Part shown: positions 24,550 through 33,977 of the stretch, piece after piece
How the letters are laid out: every line of letters begins with the position of its first letter
Numbering within the stretch: position 1 is the first letter of the stretch
NCBI GenBank assembly: GCA_947630875.1
Contig: CANRJG010000013.1
Location: 1-49,098, forward strand
DNA: 49,098 bases
Direction of reading: 5' to 3'
DNA from: an uncultured Lachnospiraceae bacterium
Lineage (GTDB): Bacteria > Bacillota > Clostridia > Lachnospirales > Lachnospiraceae
The notes under the pieces: generated by a model
Told to the model about the DNA's origin: nothing
The model's database searches: none
Seen by the model: only the letters and a program-made list of their open reading frames with translations
Translations under genes and position numbers: made by a program

Positions 24550-25779
24550 ATGAAGAAAAAAATAATATCGGCATGTTTATGTCTGTCTTTGATACTGGTT
24601 TCACTTTCTGCATTGACAGCATGCGGAAAGAAGGACAAAAAGGATGAAAGCAGTGCATTGACACCCATGAGCGAAATCCGTGCGGAAATGTTTAAGGATG
24701 TGGATACGCTGGTGGAACTGGGAGATTATAAGAGTATTTCCGTCACAAGCGAAGAAGAAACCGTAACGGACGAAGATATTCAGGATTACATTGACGGCGA
24801 CCTGGAATACTACGGCGAGCCGGAGCACATCATGGAAGGCGCCGTTGCGGACGGTGATTCCATCAACATCGACTATGTGGGTAAGATGGACGGTGAAGAG
24901 TTCGAAGGCGGTTCGGATCAGGGACACGATATTACCATCGGTTCCAACAGTTTTATTCCCGGCTTTGAAGATCAGCTGATCGGAATGAACGTAGGAGAGA
25001 CCAAAACCATTACCGTTACCTTCCCGGAGGATTATGAAAATAATCCGGATCTGGCAGGTAAGGCTGCGGAATTTACCGTAACCTACAATTATAAAAACGG
25101 AGACGTGATTCCGGCGGAACTCAACAATGAACTTGTTGCATCCATGGGACTGGACGAAGATGTAAAAACCGTAGACGATTACAAAGCCTATGTCAAAAAG
25201 CAGCTGGAAGACAAGGCTGCCAGCGATCAGGAAAACAACGATTTCACGGCCATCCTGGAGGAACTGCTGAACCGCTGTACGGTAAACGGCTATCACGAGG
25301 ATCTGGATCAGGATCAGATGTATGAGGAAGAAATCGAATATATGAAGCAGATGGCGGATTCCTATTCTGTTTCTTATGAGGAGTTTGTTACCCTGTACGC
25401 CGGTCAGCCCAGTGTGGAAGCTTATGAAGAACAGCTGAAGATCGATATCGAAAAATACTGTAAACGGATCATGATTTACCGTGCCATTGCGGTGCAGGAA
25501 AAGATTGAGATCACACAGGATGAATACGAAGCAGAAGTTGCGCAGTACAGCAGCAATTATCAGAACTATGGCGTGGAAAGCGTTGAAGAATTTGAAGAGC
25601 AGTACAGCCTGCAGATTTATCAGTACATGGTTTATGACCGCGTTGAGGAGATTCTGAAGGACAATGCCACGGTAACCCATACGGCGGCGGACGCTGCACC
25701 GGCGGATACAGCGACGGAGGCACCGGCTGATGCGTCGACAGAAGCGCCGGCTGACAGTACGGAAGCAGCATCAGAGTAA
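24550..25779 (+). CDS. Exported trigger-factor-like FKBP peptidyl-prolyl isomerase lipoprotein
   Basis: A 409-residue lipoprotein with lipobox [10 protein letters not shown]. After a charged linker comes an FKBP domain ([20 protein letters not shown]..., [20 protein letters not shown]), then a helical trigger-factor C-terminal-like region (about residues 200-375), then an Ala/Pro/Thr/Asp/Glu-rich tail made of imperfect ADxxTEAP units. It lacks the ribosome-binding N-terminal domain of trigger factor. By family it should assist folding of secreted proteins outside the membrane, much as PrsA does. AGAGAGG precedes the ATG and a strong extended -10 promoter drives it; a terminator follows. Confidence 0.9.
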   Translation: MKKKIISACLCLSLILVSLSALTACGKKDKKDESSALTPMSEIRAEMFKDVDTLVELGDYKSISVTSEEETVTDEDIQDYIDGDLEYYGEPEHIMEGAVADGDSINIDYVGKMDGEEFEGGSDQGHDITIGSNSFIPGFEDQLIGMNVGETKTITVTFPEDYENNPDLAGKAAEFTVTYNYKNGDVIPAELNNELVASMGLDEDVKTVDDYKAYVKKQLEDKAASDQENNDFTAILEELLNRCTVNGYHEDLDQDQMYEEEIEYMKQMADSYSVSYEEFVTLYAGQPSVEAYEEQLKIDIEKYCKRIMIYRAIAVQEKIEITQDEYEAEVAQYSSNYQNYGVESVEEFEEQYSLQIYQYMVYDRVEEILKDNATVTHTAADAAPADTATEAPADASTEAPADSTEAASE

Positions 25780-25821
25780 GCATAGTTTGCTATACAAAGG
25801 GAAAAGAAACGCAACAAATGA

Positions 25822-25855
25822 AGGGATGTTTGCAGCGCAGACATCCCTGTTTTAA
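25822..25855 (+). terminator. Terminator after the foldase gene, before asnS
   Basis: Stem AGGGATGT (25822-25829) with ACATCCCT (25841-25848), then GTTTT. It lies 33 bases before the asnS ATG, so attenuation of asnS is possible, but no T-box consensus is present. Confidence 0.65.
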
Positions 25856-25886
25856 AAATATTATACCAGAGGGGGATGTATATCAG

Positions 25887-27278
25887 ATGGATCTGATCAC
25901 GGTAAAGGAATTGTTTCAGAACAGAGAGCAGTATTTCGATCGGGAGATTACGGTCGGCGGATGGGTGCGGAGCATTCGGGATTCGAAGACCTTCGGTTTC
26001 ATGATCATTCACGACGGTACCTTTTTTGAAACGCTGCAGGTGGTGTATTCCGATCATCTGGACAATTTTTCGGAAATATCCAGATTCGGCGTAGGCGCCG
26101 CGGTGATTGTAAAGGGCGTTCTGGTAAAGACGGAAAATGCAAAGCAGCCCTTTGAAATTCAGGCATCTGCCATCACGCTGGAAGGCAGTTCCGCATCGGA
26201 TTATCCGCTGCAGAAGAAGCGGCACAGCTTTGAATATCTGCGGACGATCTCCCATCTGCGGCCGAGAACCAACACCTTTCAGGCAGTATTTCGGATCCGC
26301 TCCATGATTGCCTATGCGATTCATATGTTTTTTCAGGAGCGGGGATTCGTCTATGTGCATACGCCCATCATCACCGGCAGCGACTGTGAAGGCGCCGGGG
26401 AAATGTTCCAGGTGACCACCATGGATCTGAACAATCCGCCGCGGACCAAAGACGGCGCCGTGGATTACAGCGAGGATTTCTTTGGAAAAATGACCAACCT
26501 CACCGTCAGCGGGCAGCTGAATGTGGAAACCTTCGCGGCGGCCTTCCGCAATGTATATACCTTCGGACCTACGTTCCGGGCGGAAAATTCCAATACCACC
26601 CGACATGCGGCGGAATTCTGGATGATCGAGCCGGAAATCTGCTTTGCAGATCTGACGGACGATATGCAGCTGGCCGAGGATATGCTGAAATTTATTATCC
26701 GCTATGTGCTGGAGCATGCGCCGGAGGAAATGGCCTTTTTGAATCAGTTTGTGGATAAGGGACTGATTGCACGGCTGCAGGGCATTGTCAATTCGAAATT
26801 CGGCCATGTGACCTACACGGAAGCGGTGGAAATTCTGGAAAAACATCAGGATGCGTTCAGTTACAAGGTTTTCTGGGGCTGCGACCTGCAGACCGAGCAT
26901 GAACGGTATCTGACGGAAGAAGTATTTAAAGGGCCGGTGTTTGTCACGGATTATCCCAGGGAAATCAAGGCATTTTATATGAAACTTAATCCGGATGGCA
27001 AAACCGTGGCAGCCATGGACTGTCTGGTGCCGGGCATCGGGGAAATTATCGGCGGCAGCCAGAGAGAGGACGATTACGACACGCTGCTGACCAGAATGCG
27101 GGAACTGGGTCTGAAAGAGGAAGATTATGCATTCTATCTGGATTTGCGCAAATACGGTTCGGTGCGGCACGCGGGCTTCGGGCTGGGCTTTGAGCGCTGC
27201 GTCATGTATCTGACCGGCATGGGCAATATCCGGGATGTGCTTCCTTTCCCCCGTACCGTAAATAATTGTGATTTATAG
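25887..27278 (+). CDS. asnS: Asparaginyl-tRNA synthetase
   Basis: Class IIb synthetase that charges tRNA-Asn, 463 aa from ATG 25887. I chose this start because the family begins near the OB-fold ([12 protein letters not shown]) and GAGGGGG lies about eleven bases upstream; the frame runs on to 25818 without support. Motif 2 is [19 protein letters not shown], with the Asn-type discriminator, and motif 3 is [15 protein letters not shown]. The Asn, rather than Asp, identity rests on this overall pattern. The gene is followed at once by a small duplicated start region. Confidence 0.95.
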   Translation: MDLITVKELFQNREQYFDREITVGGWVRSIRDSKTFGFMIIHDGTFFETLQVVYSDHLDNFSEISRFGVGAAVIVKGVLVKTENAKQPFEIQASAITLEGSSASDYPLQKKRHSFEYLRTISHLRPRTNTFQAVFRIRSMIAYAIHMFFQERGFVYVHTPIITGSDCEGAGEMFQVTTMDLNNPPRTKDGAVDYSEDFFGKMTNLTVSGQLNVETFAAAFRNVYTFGPTFRAENSNTTRHAAEFWMIEPEICFADLTDDMQLAEDMLKFIIRYVLEHAPEEMAFLNQFVDKGLIARLQGIVNSKFGHVTYTEAVEILEKHQDAFSYKVFWGCDLQTEHERYLTEEVFKGPVFVTDYPREIKAFYMKLNPDGKTVAAMDCLVPGIGEIIGGSQREDDYDTLLTRMRELGLKEEDYAFYLDLRKYGSVRHAGFGLGFERCVMYLTGMGNIRDVLPFPRTVNNCDL

Positions 27279-27388
27279 GAGGAAGGCTTATGCGAAGCAT
27301 AATCGGAATGCCTTCCGACGACTTGGCAGGTGCGCCTTGGCGCGCGTGCCGCTACATTAAATAAAAGGAGGAGGGTTTATGCGAAGCA
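27277..27388 (+). repeat. Imperfect direct repeat of an RBS-start region, 89 bp apart
   Basis: The 23-base blocks 27277-27299 and 27366-27388 match at 21 positions; each holds AGGAGG, a spacer and ATGCGAAGCA. Between them are a TTATGC/GCATAA hairpin (27288-27302), a TCGGAA/TTCCGA hairpin (27303-27318) and a GC-rich hairpin around GCGCC-TT-GGCGC (27331-27343). Confidence 0.7.
27290..27364 (+). CDS. Possible 24-aa small ORF
   Basis: ATG 27290 follows AGGAGGAAGG and opens 24 codons (MRSIIGMPSDDLAGAPWRAC...) ending TAA just before the ribosome site of the next lipoprotein gene. The strong ribosome site argues that it may be translated; the sequence itself looks like a hairpin-rich repeat element. 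It might act as a leader for the lipoprotein-ftsH unit or be a by-product of the duplication. No family recognised. Confidence 0.25.
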   Translation: MRSIIGMPSDDLAGAPWRACRYIK

Positions 27389-27765
27389 AAACTCAAAAGC
27401 TGATACTGAAATATGCGGTAATTTTTCTGCTGCTGGGACTGCTGGTTCTTATGCTGGCAGCCTGCGCAAAAAAGAAAAAGACGCAAACTTCGTCGGAGGG
27501 CGCCGCGGCACCGGTGGAATCGGAAGCGGCGGGAGATTTTATTATCGTCGGAGAAGACGGGGGCAAGCCACTGATCTTTTATAATTTAAACAACGTGTCA
27601 TCGGTGAAAGAACTGGCGGAATATGTGGACATTGCCTATGATTTTGAAAACAAACCGGAAATCATACTGGCGGAAGTGGATGCGCCGGAAGGCGTATTCG
27701 AACAGGTCAGGGAAATGCTGGATGAAAAGGGAGTTGTTTATGTCATTACGGAAGATGCAGAATAA
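27379..27765 (+). CDS. Small lipoprotein of unknown function
   Basis: A 128-residue exported lipoprotein: hydrophobic signal (YAVIFLLLGLLVLMLA) with lipobox LAAC-AKKKK. A low-complexity Ala/Glu/Ser linker leads to a domain of ~75 residues with alternating strands and helices (DFIIVGEDGGKPLIFYNLNN ... FEQVREMLDEKGVVYVITED). I recognise no family. GGAGGAGGG lies before the ATG. It precedes ftsH by 37 bases and probably shares its transcript, which hints at an envelope quality-control link, but only by position. Confidence 0.75.
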   Translation: MRSKTQKLILKYAVIFLLLGLLVLMLAACAKKKKTQTSSEGAAAPVESEAAGDFIIVGEDGGKPLIFYNLNNVSSVKELAEYVDIAYDFENKPEIILAEVDAPEGVFEQVREMLDEKGVVYVITEDAE

Positions 27766-27802
27766 ATGACATGACCTTTGCGGCAGAGCAAGGAGGTTTT
27801 TG

Positions 27803-29764
27803 ATGGACAATTACAACAACCAGAAAAACAATAATCAAAATACGGGCGGCGGGCAGAAGAAAAACATTTTGATTTTTATTCTGATCGCAGTGGTATTTGT
27901 CATCGCAATTACATCGATTTCCTCATTGATCGATTCCATGACAAATATTGAAAAGACGTATGATGAGTTTATCGAAATGGTGGAGCAGGACAAGGTAGAC
28001 AAGGTCATGCTGGATTCCAATCTGATTCGTTTCACGCCGAAGCAGAAGAATCAGAATACGATTACGGTGACTTATTATACCGGCTATCTGTACGATGAAT
28101 CCCTGCTTCCTCTGCTGAAGGAGCACGATGTCACCTTTGCGGCGGAAATTGAAAATTCCAATTCCATGCTGCTGGAGATTCTGCTGATTTACATCCTTCC
28201 GCTGGTCATTCTGGGCGTCATGTTCTTCTTTATTTCACGGAAAATGACCAAATCCGGCGGCGGGATCATGGGCGTCGGAAAAAGCCGGGCAAAGATGTAT
28301 CTGGAAAAGCAGACCGGCGTGACCTTCAAGGACGTGGCGGGACAGGAGGAAGCCAAGGAATCCCTGCAGGAAGTGGTGGATTTCCTGCATAACCCTGGAA
28401 AATACCAGAAAATCGGCGCAAAGCTGCCCAAGGGCGCCCTTTTGGTGGGCCCGCCCGGCACAGGCAAAACGCTGCTGGCCAAGGCGGTGGCAGGGGAGGC
28501 CAACGTTCCGTTTTTCAGTCTGGCAGGCTCCGATTTTGTGGAAATGTTCGTTGGCGTCGGCGCATCCCGTGTGCGGGATCTGTTCAGCGATGCGCAGAAA
28601 AATGCGCCCTGTATCGTATTTATTGACGAAATCGACGCCATCGGCAGAAGCCGTGACAGCAGATACGGCGGGGGAGACTCCGAGCGGGAGCAGACCCTCA
28701 ATCAGCTTCTGGCGGAAATGGACGGTTTTGACAGTTCCAAGGGCGTGCTGATTCTGGCAGCGACCAACCGGCCGGAAGTGCTGGATAAAGCGCTGCTGCG
28801 TCCGGGCCGTTTTGACCGGAGAATTATTGTAGATAAGCCGGATCTCAAAGGACGGCTGGATACTTTGAAGGTACATTCCAAGGACGTGCTGATGGACGAT
28901 ACGGTGGATCTGGAGGAAATTGCGCTGGCAACCAGCGGCGCGGTGGGCTCCGATCTTGCCAATATGATTAATGAGGCGGCCATTCTTGCCGTCAAAAACG
29001 GAAGACGCTTCGTCAATCAGTCGGATCTGTTTGAATCCGTGGAAGTGGTCATTGCCGGCAAGGAAAAGAAAGACCGGGTATTAAGCCCCGAAGAAAAGAA
29101 GACGGTGGCTTACCATGAAACCGGACATGCCCTGGTGACCGCCCTGCAGAAGGACGCGGAGCCGGTACAGAAAATCACCATTGTGCCCCGGACCATGGGT
29201 TCCTTAGGCTATGTCATGCAGGTGCCCGAAGAAGAAAAGTACCTGATGACGAAGAAAGAAATCATTTCCCAGATCATTACCTATCTGGCGGGCCGTGCGG
29301 CGGAAGAACTGGTCTGTGACAGCGTCAGCACCGGCGCATCCAACGATTTTGAGCAGGCGACCAACCTGGCCAGACAGATGGTGACCCGCTTCGGTATGAG
29401 CGATGCATTCGGCATGGTGGCCTTGGAAACCGTGGAAAGCCAGTACCTGGAAAACCGGCTGGTATTAAACTGCGGCGAAGAAACGGCGGCCCGGGTCGAT
29501 GCGGAAGTCATGCGGATCATGAAAGACTGCTATGAGAAGTCGAAGGCTTTGCTGGAATCCCATCTGGAAGAGCTGCATAAGCTGGCGAAGTATCTCTATG
29601 AAAAAGAAACCATTACCGGCAAGGAATTTATGCGGATCTTAAAGGAAACGCAGGAAAAGAAGGAAGCAGCCGGGACGGACGAAGCCCCGGAGCCTTCGGA
29701 GGAAGGCGAGGCTTTCAAAGAGACCCAAGCCGATATGGCAGCGCAGGACAATGAAATCAAATAG
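27803..29764 (+). CDS. ftsH: ATP-dependent zinc metalloprotease FtsH
   Basis: Membrane-anchored AAA+ protease that removes damaged or short-lived membrane and soluble proteins. 653 aa from ATG 27803, six bases after AGGAGG. Two membrane helices (about residues 20-40 and 120-145) flank a small exported domain. The AAA domain has Walker A GPPGTGKT (about residue 215), Walker [12 protein letters not shown], pore loop around MFVGVGA and an SRH arginine block (RPGRFDRR). The zinc site is HETGHA (about residue 438) with a later metal ligand in the family-typical position. The acidic C-terminal tail is variable. No tilS or hpt lies upstream, unlike many Firmicutes. Confidence 0.96.
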   Translation: MDNYNNQKNNNQNTGGGQKKNILIFILIAVVFVIAITSISSLIDSMTNIEKTYDEFIEMVEQDKVDKVMLDSNLIRFTPKQKNQNTITVTYYTGYLYDESLLPLLKEHDVTFAAEIENSNSMLLEILLIYILPLVILGVMFFFISRKMTKSGGGIMGVGKSRAKMYLEKQTGVTFKDVAGQEEAKESLQEVVDFLHNPGKYQKIGAKLPKGALLVGPPGTGKTLLAKAVAGEANVPFFSLAGSDFVEMFVGVGASRVRDLFSDAQKNAPCIVFIDEIDAIGRSRDSRYGGGDSEREQTLNQLLAEMDGFDSSKGVLILAATNRPEVLDKALLRPGRFDRRIIVDKPDLKGRLDTLKVHSKDVLMDDTVDLEEIALATSGAVGSDLANMINEAAILAVKNGRRFVNQSDLFESVEVVIAGKEKKDRVLSPEEKKTVAYHETGHALVTALQKDAEPVQKITIVPRTMGSLGYVMQVPEEEKYLMTKKEIISQIITYLAGRAAEELVCDSVSTGASNDFEQATNLARQMVTRFGMSDAFGMVALETVESQYLENRLVLNCGEETAARVDAEVMRIMKDCYEKSKALLESHLEELHKLAKYLYEKETITGKEFMRILKETQEKKEAAGTDEAPEPSEEGEAFKETQADMAAQDNEIK

Positions 29765-29808
29765 GCTGGCCGGAGTAAAAAGACCGAAGGTTTTTTAAGT
29801 GTCGGGTG

Positions 29809-29837
29809 TGGACAAGCGGCGTGATTTGGATTATACT
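29809..29837 (+). promoter_or_regulatory. Promoter of the L-fucose isomerase gene
   Basis: TGGACA (29809-29814) and TATACT (29832-29837) with a 17-base spacer, giving a ~45-base leader before the ATG. No clear catabolite-response element is visible nearby. Confidence 0.65.
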
Positions 29838-29886
29838 GGAAACAGCGTGAAGCGTCTGAAACACGATCTGAAGGAGGTATTTTATT

Positions 29887-31680
29887 ATGAGCAAAAACAG
29901 ACTGATCGGCGAGCTGCCGGTTATCGGAATCCGTCCGATTATCGACGGAAGAAGAGGTCCTTTGAATGTAAGGGGTTCACTCGAGGACCAGACCATGAAT
30001 ATGGCAAAAGCAGCGGCAAAGCTGTTTGAAGAAAATCTGCGTTATATCAACGGAGAGCCCGTGAAGGTTGTCATCGCGGACACCACCATCGGCCGTGTGG
30101 CGGAAGCGGCGGCCTGTGCGGCCAAGTTTAAAAAAGAAGGCGTGGATATTACCCTTTCGGTAACACCCTGCTGGTGCTACGGTTCGGAAACCATGGACAT
30201 GGATCCCATGACCATCAAAGGCGTATGGGGCTTTAACGGAACCGAGAGACCCGGTGCGGTTTATCTGGCGGCGGTACTGGCTGCCCATGCGCAGAAAGGC
30301 CTGCCGGCTTTCGGCATTTACGGACACGACGTGCAGGAATGCGACGATACCAGCATTCCGGAGGATGTCAAAGAAAAACTGCTGCGCTTTGCGAAAGCGG
30401 CAGTGGCGGTAGCTACCATGCGCGGCAAATCTTATCTGCAGATCGGCAGCGTGACCATGGGTATCGCAGGTTCCATCATCAATCCGGATTTCTTCGAAGA
30501 ATATCTGGGAATGCGTGTGGAATCCGTGGATGAAGTGGAAATCATCCGCCGGATGTCGGAAGGCATCTATGATGAGGCAGAATACCAGAAAGCCCTTGCA
30601 TGGACCAAGGCACACTGCAAAGAAGGTTTCGACAAGAATCCCGATTTTGTAAAAAGTTCGGATGAGCAGAAGGAAAAAGACTGGGAATTTGTCGTTAAGA
30701 TGATGTGTATCATCAAGGATCTGATGAACGGAAACGACAAGCTGCCCAAGGGCTGCGAAGAGGAAATGGTAGGCCACAATGCACTGGCCGCAGGCTTCCA
30801 GGGACAGAGACAGTGGACGGATTTCTATCCCAACGCGGACTTCGCGGAAGCGCTGCTCAACACTTCCTTTGACTGGAACGGCGCGAGAGAGCCCTACATT
30901 CTGGCAACGGAAAACGATACCTTAAACGGCGTTTCCATGCTGTTCGAAAAGCTGCTGACCAACCGCGCTTCCATGTTCTCGGATGTGCGTACCTACTGGA
31001 GCGGCGAGGCCGTAGAAAAGGCTACCGGCTACAAGCTGGAAGGCAAGGCAAAAGAAGCCAACGGTTTCATTCATCTGATCAACTCCGGCGCGTCCTGTCT
31101 GGATTTCTCCGGACAGTCCAAGGATGAAAAGGGCAATGCGGTCGTGAAGCCTTTCTATGAGATGACAGACAAGGATATCGAGGCCTGCCTTGCGGCAACC
31201 GAATGGTGCCCGGCGGACAACGGATATTTCCGCGGCGGCGGCTTCAGCTCCCGGTTTGAAACCAGAGCGGAGATGCCCGCTACCATGATTCGTCTCAATC
31301 TGGTCAAAGGTCTGGGTCCTGTGGTACAGATCGCAGAAGGCTGGACGGTAGAGCTGCCGGAAGAAGTTTCCGATAAACTCTGGAAACGTACCGATTACAC
31401 CTGGCCCTGCACTTGGTTTGCTCCCAGATGCGGCGGTGAAGGCGCATTTAAGACGGCCTACGACGTGATGAACAACTGGGGCGCAAATCACGGCGCTATC
31501 ACATACGGACATATCGGCGCGGATCTGATTACCATGTGCGCAATGCTGCGGATCCCGGTATGCATGCACAACGTACCGGAAGACAAGATCTTCCGTCCCA
31601 GCTGCTGGAACGCTTACGGCATGGACAAAGAAGGCGCGGATTACAGAGCCTGTGCAACCTATGGACCGTTGTATAAATAA
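29887..31680 (+). CDS. fucI: L-fucose isomerase
   Basis: Converts L-fucose to L-fuculose (and often D-arabinose to D-ribulose); 597 aa, the usual length of the hexameric Mn-dependent enzyme. Characteristic blocks include [20 protein letters not shown] at the N-terminus, [50 protein letters not shown] and the C-terminal IPVCMHNV...[18 protein letters not shown] precedes the ATG. It stands alone: no fuculokinase, fuculose-phosphate aldolase, transporter or regulator lies beside it, so the rest of the pathway must be elsewhere or the enzyme may serve another aldose. It has its own promoter and terminator. Confidence 0.95.
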   Translation: MSKNRLIGELPVIGIRPIIDGRRGPLNVRGSLEDQTMNMAKAAAKLFEENLRYINGEPVKVVIADTTIGRVAEAAACAAKFKKEGVDITLSVTPCWCYGSETMDMDPMTIKGVWGFNGTERPGAVYLAAVLAAHAQKGLPAFGIYGHDVQECDDTSIPEDVKEKLLRFAKAAVAVATMRGKSYLQIGSVTMGIAGSIINPDFFEEYLGMRVESVDEVEIIRRMSEGIYDEAEYQKALAWTKAHCKEGFDKNPDFVKSSDEQKEKDWEFVVKMMCIIKDLMNGNDKLPKGCEEEMVGHNALAAGFQGQRQWTDFYPNADFAEALLNTSFDWNGAREPYILATENDTLNGVSMLFEKLLTNRASMFSDVRTYWSGEAVEKATGYKLEGKAKEANGFIHLINSGASCLDFSGQSKDEKGNAVVKPFYEMTDKDIEACLAATEWCPADNGYFRGGGFSSRFETRAEMPATMIRLNLVKGLGPVVQIAEGWTVELPEEVSDKLWKRTDYTWPCTWFAPRCGGEGAFKTAYDVMNNWGANHGAITYGHIGADLITMCAMLRIPVCMHNVPEDKIFRPSCWNAYGMDKEGADYRACATYGPLYK

Positions 31681-31693
31681 TTACTGATTTGAC

Positions 31694-31725
31694 CGGCGCA
31701 GTCTTTCCTGGACTGCGCCGTTTTC
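31694..31725 (+). terminator. Terminator of fucI
   Basis: A 10-bp perfect stem CGGCGCAGTC (31694-31703) with GACTGCGCCG (31711-31720), followed by TTTT. Confidence 0.9.
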
Positions 31726-31749
31726 AAAATGGCACCGAAGGAGTCCGTT

Positions 31750-32253
31750 ATGAATTTTATTGTTTCCGTCGACAAAAACTGGGGCATCGGATGGAAAAAC
31801 AGACTGTTGGTCAGCATACCGGCGGATATGAAATTTTTCCGGGAAATGACTACGGGCAAGGTGGTGGTTTTCGGCAGGAAAACCCTTTCCACGTTTCCGG
31901 GCGGGCTTCCGCTGAAAAACAGAACCAATATCGTGCTGAGCACTCAGCCGGATTTCTGTGTCAAAGACGCCCGGACGGTACACAGCGTACCCGCGCTTTT
32001 GAAAATACTAAAGGATTATGATCCGAAAGACGTGTTCTGTATCGGCGGAGAAAGCGTTTACAGGCAGCTGCTGCCTTTCTGTGATACCGTACATGCCACC
32101 TGCATCGATTATGTCTTTGAGGCAGATGCGCATTTTCCGAATCTGGATCAGGATCCGGACTGGTATATTGCGGCGGACAGCGAGGAACAGACCTGTTTTG
32201 ATCTGGAGTTTACCTGGCGGATGTATCGGAGGAAAGGAAAAGAGAAAAAATGA
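31750..32253 (+). CDS. folA: Dihydrofolate reductase
   Basis: Reduces dihydrofolate with NADPH. 167 aa from ATG 31750, seven bases after AAGGAG; the frame to 31729 is unsupported. Blocks seen: VDKNWGIGWKNRLLVSIPADMKFFR with the catalytic acidic residue in PADM, VVVFGRKTLSTFP for the cofactor, and CIGGESVYRQLLPFCDTVHAT. The Met20-loop region is altered (GIGWKNRLL). It overlaps the DUF6062 gene by four bases (ATGA), so the two are coupled. No thymidylate synthase gene is next to it. Confidence 0.92.
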   Translation: MNFIVSVDKNWGIGWKNRLLVSIPADMKFFREMTTGKVVVFGRKTLSTFPGGLPLKNRTNIVLSTQPDFCVKDARTVHSVPALLKILKDYDPKDVFCIGGESVYRQLLPFCDTVHATCIDYVFEADAHFPNLDQDPDWYIAADSEEQTCFDLEFTWRMYRRKGKEKK

Positions 32254-33020
32254 AAGAGACATTATACACCATCCCGTTGATGGATGCGTTTAACGAAGAA
32301 GAAGAGTGCGCGTTCTGCGTCATTGAGCGGAAGCTGGAACAGGATGCGCTGGATTATATACTGGGCAGCGGCGCCGCCTATATGCAGGTGGATATCCGGG
32401 AGGTGACGGATAAAATCGGTTTCTGTCAGAAACACTTTAAGGATATGTTCCATTACGGAAATGCCCTGGGCAACGCCATTATGCTGTCCTCCTATTACCA
32501 CAGAGTCAATACCCAGCTGGCGAAGCGGATGGAAAGTTCGCCGCTGGCAAAAAAAACGAAGCTGTTCAAAAAGAAAGGCGATGACGAGGAAGAAGAAGCA
32601 AAGCTTTCCATCTCCGCCTGGATTAAGGACAGGGAGGAAGAATGCCAGATCTGCGGACATTTTAAGGATACCTACGTCCGGTATCTGGATACTTTCTTTT
32701 ATATGCTGAAGGAAGATGAGAACTTTTACAAACGGGTCATGCAGTCCAAGGGATTCTGCCTGCACCATTACGCACAGATTGCCGACGGCATTGAAAAGCA
32801 TTTGAGCGGGGATTTCAAGGCGAAGACCATGAAGGACATCAATCAGCTGATGAAGGAAAATATGAACCGGGTGGAGGGCGATCTGAACTGGTTTATCGAG
32901 AAATTTGATTACCGGAACCGGGACGCCGACTGGAAAAATTCCAGAGATGCGCTGCAGCGCGCCATGCAGAAAATCGGCGGCGGTTTCCCTGCCGACACCT
33001 GGTATGTTTCGAAGAAGTAA
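32250..33020 (+). CDS. DUF6062 family protein with Cys/His pairs
   Basis: A 256-residue soluble protein of the DUF6062 type. Two parallel sets of metal-ligand-like residues are visible: CAFCVIERK then FCQKHFKDMF, and later CQICGHFKDTY then FCLHHYAQI. Each set has a CxxC plus a C-x2-H, so two zinc or iron sites per chain look likely and the protein may be an internal duplication. A charged linker (KKKGDDEEEE) separates the halves. The start overlaps the folA stop by four bases. The function is unknown; related proteins are common in Lachnospiraceae. Confidence 0.8.
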   Translation: MKETLYTIPLMDAFNEEEECAFCVIERKLEQDALDYILGSGAAYMQVDIREVTDKIGFCQKHFKDMFHYGNALGNAIMLSSYYHRVNTQLAKRMESSPLAKKTKLFKKKGDDEEEEAKLSISAWIKDREEECQICGHFKDTYVRYLDTFFYMLKEDENFYKRVMQSKGFCLHHYAQIADGIEKHLSGDFKAKTMKDINQLMKENMNRVEGDLNWFIEKFDYRNRDADWKNSRDALQRAMQKIGGGFPADTWYVSKK

Positions 33021-33031
33021 ACGTGTATCGG

Positions 33032-33060
33032 TTGCATTATAAAATAAATTTTGATATGAT
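33032..33060 (+). promoter_or_regulatory. Promoter of the Asp23-nusB-xse-dxs operon
   Basis: TTGCAT (33032-33037) and TATGAT (33055-33060) with a 17-base spacer and extended -10 TG. A CCCGGC/GCCGGG hairpin (about 33092-33108) lies in the leader before the ribosome site. Confidence 0.65.
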
Positions 33061-33128
33061 AAATGGGATTACAGGCGAAATTCCGTCCCGGCTGCGCGCC
33101 GGGGTATCAATATCGGGAGGTAAATCAT

Positions 33129-33518
33129 ATGGCGAACAACGAGACAAGAGACAATCATAAGATTCACGCGGAGGAAGGACAGGGCGAAGTACGGATTGCG
33201 GATGAAGTGATTGCGATGATTGCGGCAATGGCGGCTTCCGAGGTGCCCGGCGTCGCCTCTGTAGGAGGCAGCCTGACCCGGGATCTGATGGTCAGGCTGA
33301 AAGGCGGCAGATTTTCCAAGGGTGTAAAAGTGGACATCAACCAGGAAAATGAAATCTCGGTGGATATCAGCCTGAGTATTGCATACGGCTACCAGATTCC
33401 CGCCACCTGTGAGATCGTGCAGAAGAAGATTAAAATGACGATTGAAAATATGACGGGCTTTACGGTACAGGACGTCAATACGCATATTTCAAGTCTGGAT
33501 ATGAATACGGAAGAATAA
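33129..33518 (+). CDS. Asp23/Gls24 family envelope stress protein
   Basis: A 129-residue protein, ATG 33129, after GGGAGGTAA. It has the Asp23/Gls24 core: GEVRIADEVIAMIAAMAASEVPGVASVGG, then VKVDINQENEISVDISLSIAYGYQIP and a C-terminal VNTHISSLDM. In staphylococci Asp23 lines the membrane and affects cell-wall stress responses; the copy beside nusB is a conserved clostridial arrangement. No signal peptide or membrane helix. It opens the long operon that continues to recN. Confidence 0.92.
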   Translation: MANNETRDNHKIHAEEGQGEVRIADEVIAMIAAMAASEVPGVASVGGSLTRDLMVRLKGGRFSKGVKVDINQENEISVDISLSIAYGYQIPATCEIVQKKIKMTIENMTGFTVQDVNTHISSLDMNTEE

Positions 33519-33535
33519 ATGTGAAAGAGGCCAAA

Positions 33536-33925
33536 ATGACCAGAAGAATTTTAAGAGAGCACACATTTAAACTTTTATTTTTGAGCATTTTTCGCATGCC
33601 GGAGGAAATGGACGAGCAGATCGAACTGTACCGGCAGGAATACGCGCTGGAAGGCGAAGACGCCGCATATGTCATCGGCAAAGTCAAAGATATTTTAAAC
33701 CGGCTGCCGCAGATCGACGGGCAGATCGAAAAGATCTGTGATAACTGGAAGCTGAACCGGATCGGAAAAACGGAACTGGCGGTGCTGCGGCTGGCGGTCT
33801 ATGAAATCAGTTTTGAAGCGGATATTCCCAAAAATGTTTCCATCAGCGAGGCCGTGGAAATTGCGAAACGCTACGGCGGCGAACATTCGGGAAGTTTTGT
33901 AAACGGCGTACTGGCAAAAATATAA
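33536..33925 (+). CDS. nusB: Transcription antitermination factor NusB
   Basis: All-helical RNA-binding factor that, with NusE/S10, binds boxA in rRNA leaders. 129 aa from ATG 33536, five bases after AAAGAGG; the GTG at 33521 is less likely. Typical blocks: RRILREHTFKLLF at the N-terminus, LNRIGKTELAVLRLAVYEI, and SISEAVEIAKRYGGEHSGSFVNGVLAKI at the C-terminus. It lies 17 bases after the Asp23 gene. Confidence 0.94.
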   Translation: MTRRILREHTFKLLFLSIFRMPEEMDEQIELYRQEYALEGEDAAYVIGKVKDILNRLPQIDGQIEKICDNWKLNRIGKTELAVLRLAVYEISFEADIPKNVSISEAVEIAKRYGGEHSGSFVNGVLAKI

Positions 33926-33946
33926 CCGGAATATCAATTCCGGTTA
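33923..33946 (+). other. Hairpin between nusB and xseA
   Basis: A perfect 10-bp stem TAACCGGAAT / ATTCCGGTTA with a four-base loop, starting at the nusB stop codon. There is no T run, so it may be an RNA-processing or stability element rather than a terminator. Confidence 0.5.
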
Positions 33947-33977
33947 TTCATTTCTATACGGACAGGAGTCAAAGGCT

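Noticed and set aside
25780-25886. T-box leader for asnS
   Set aside because: The leader is only ~100 bases and lacks the T-box AGGGTGGNACCGCG sequence; the hairpin is a simple terminator of the preceding gene.
25632-27170. A 512-aa open frame on the minus strand across asnS
   Set aside because: It mirrors asnS and the tail of the foldase gene; no start signal and no recognisable domain.
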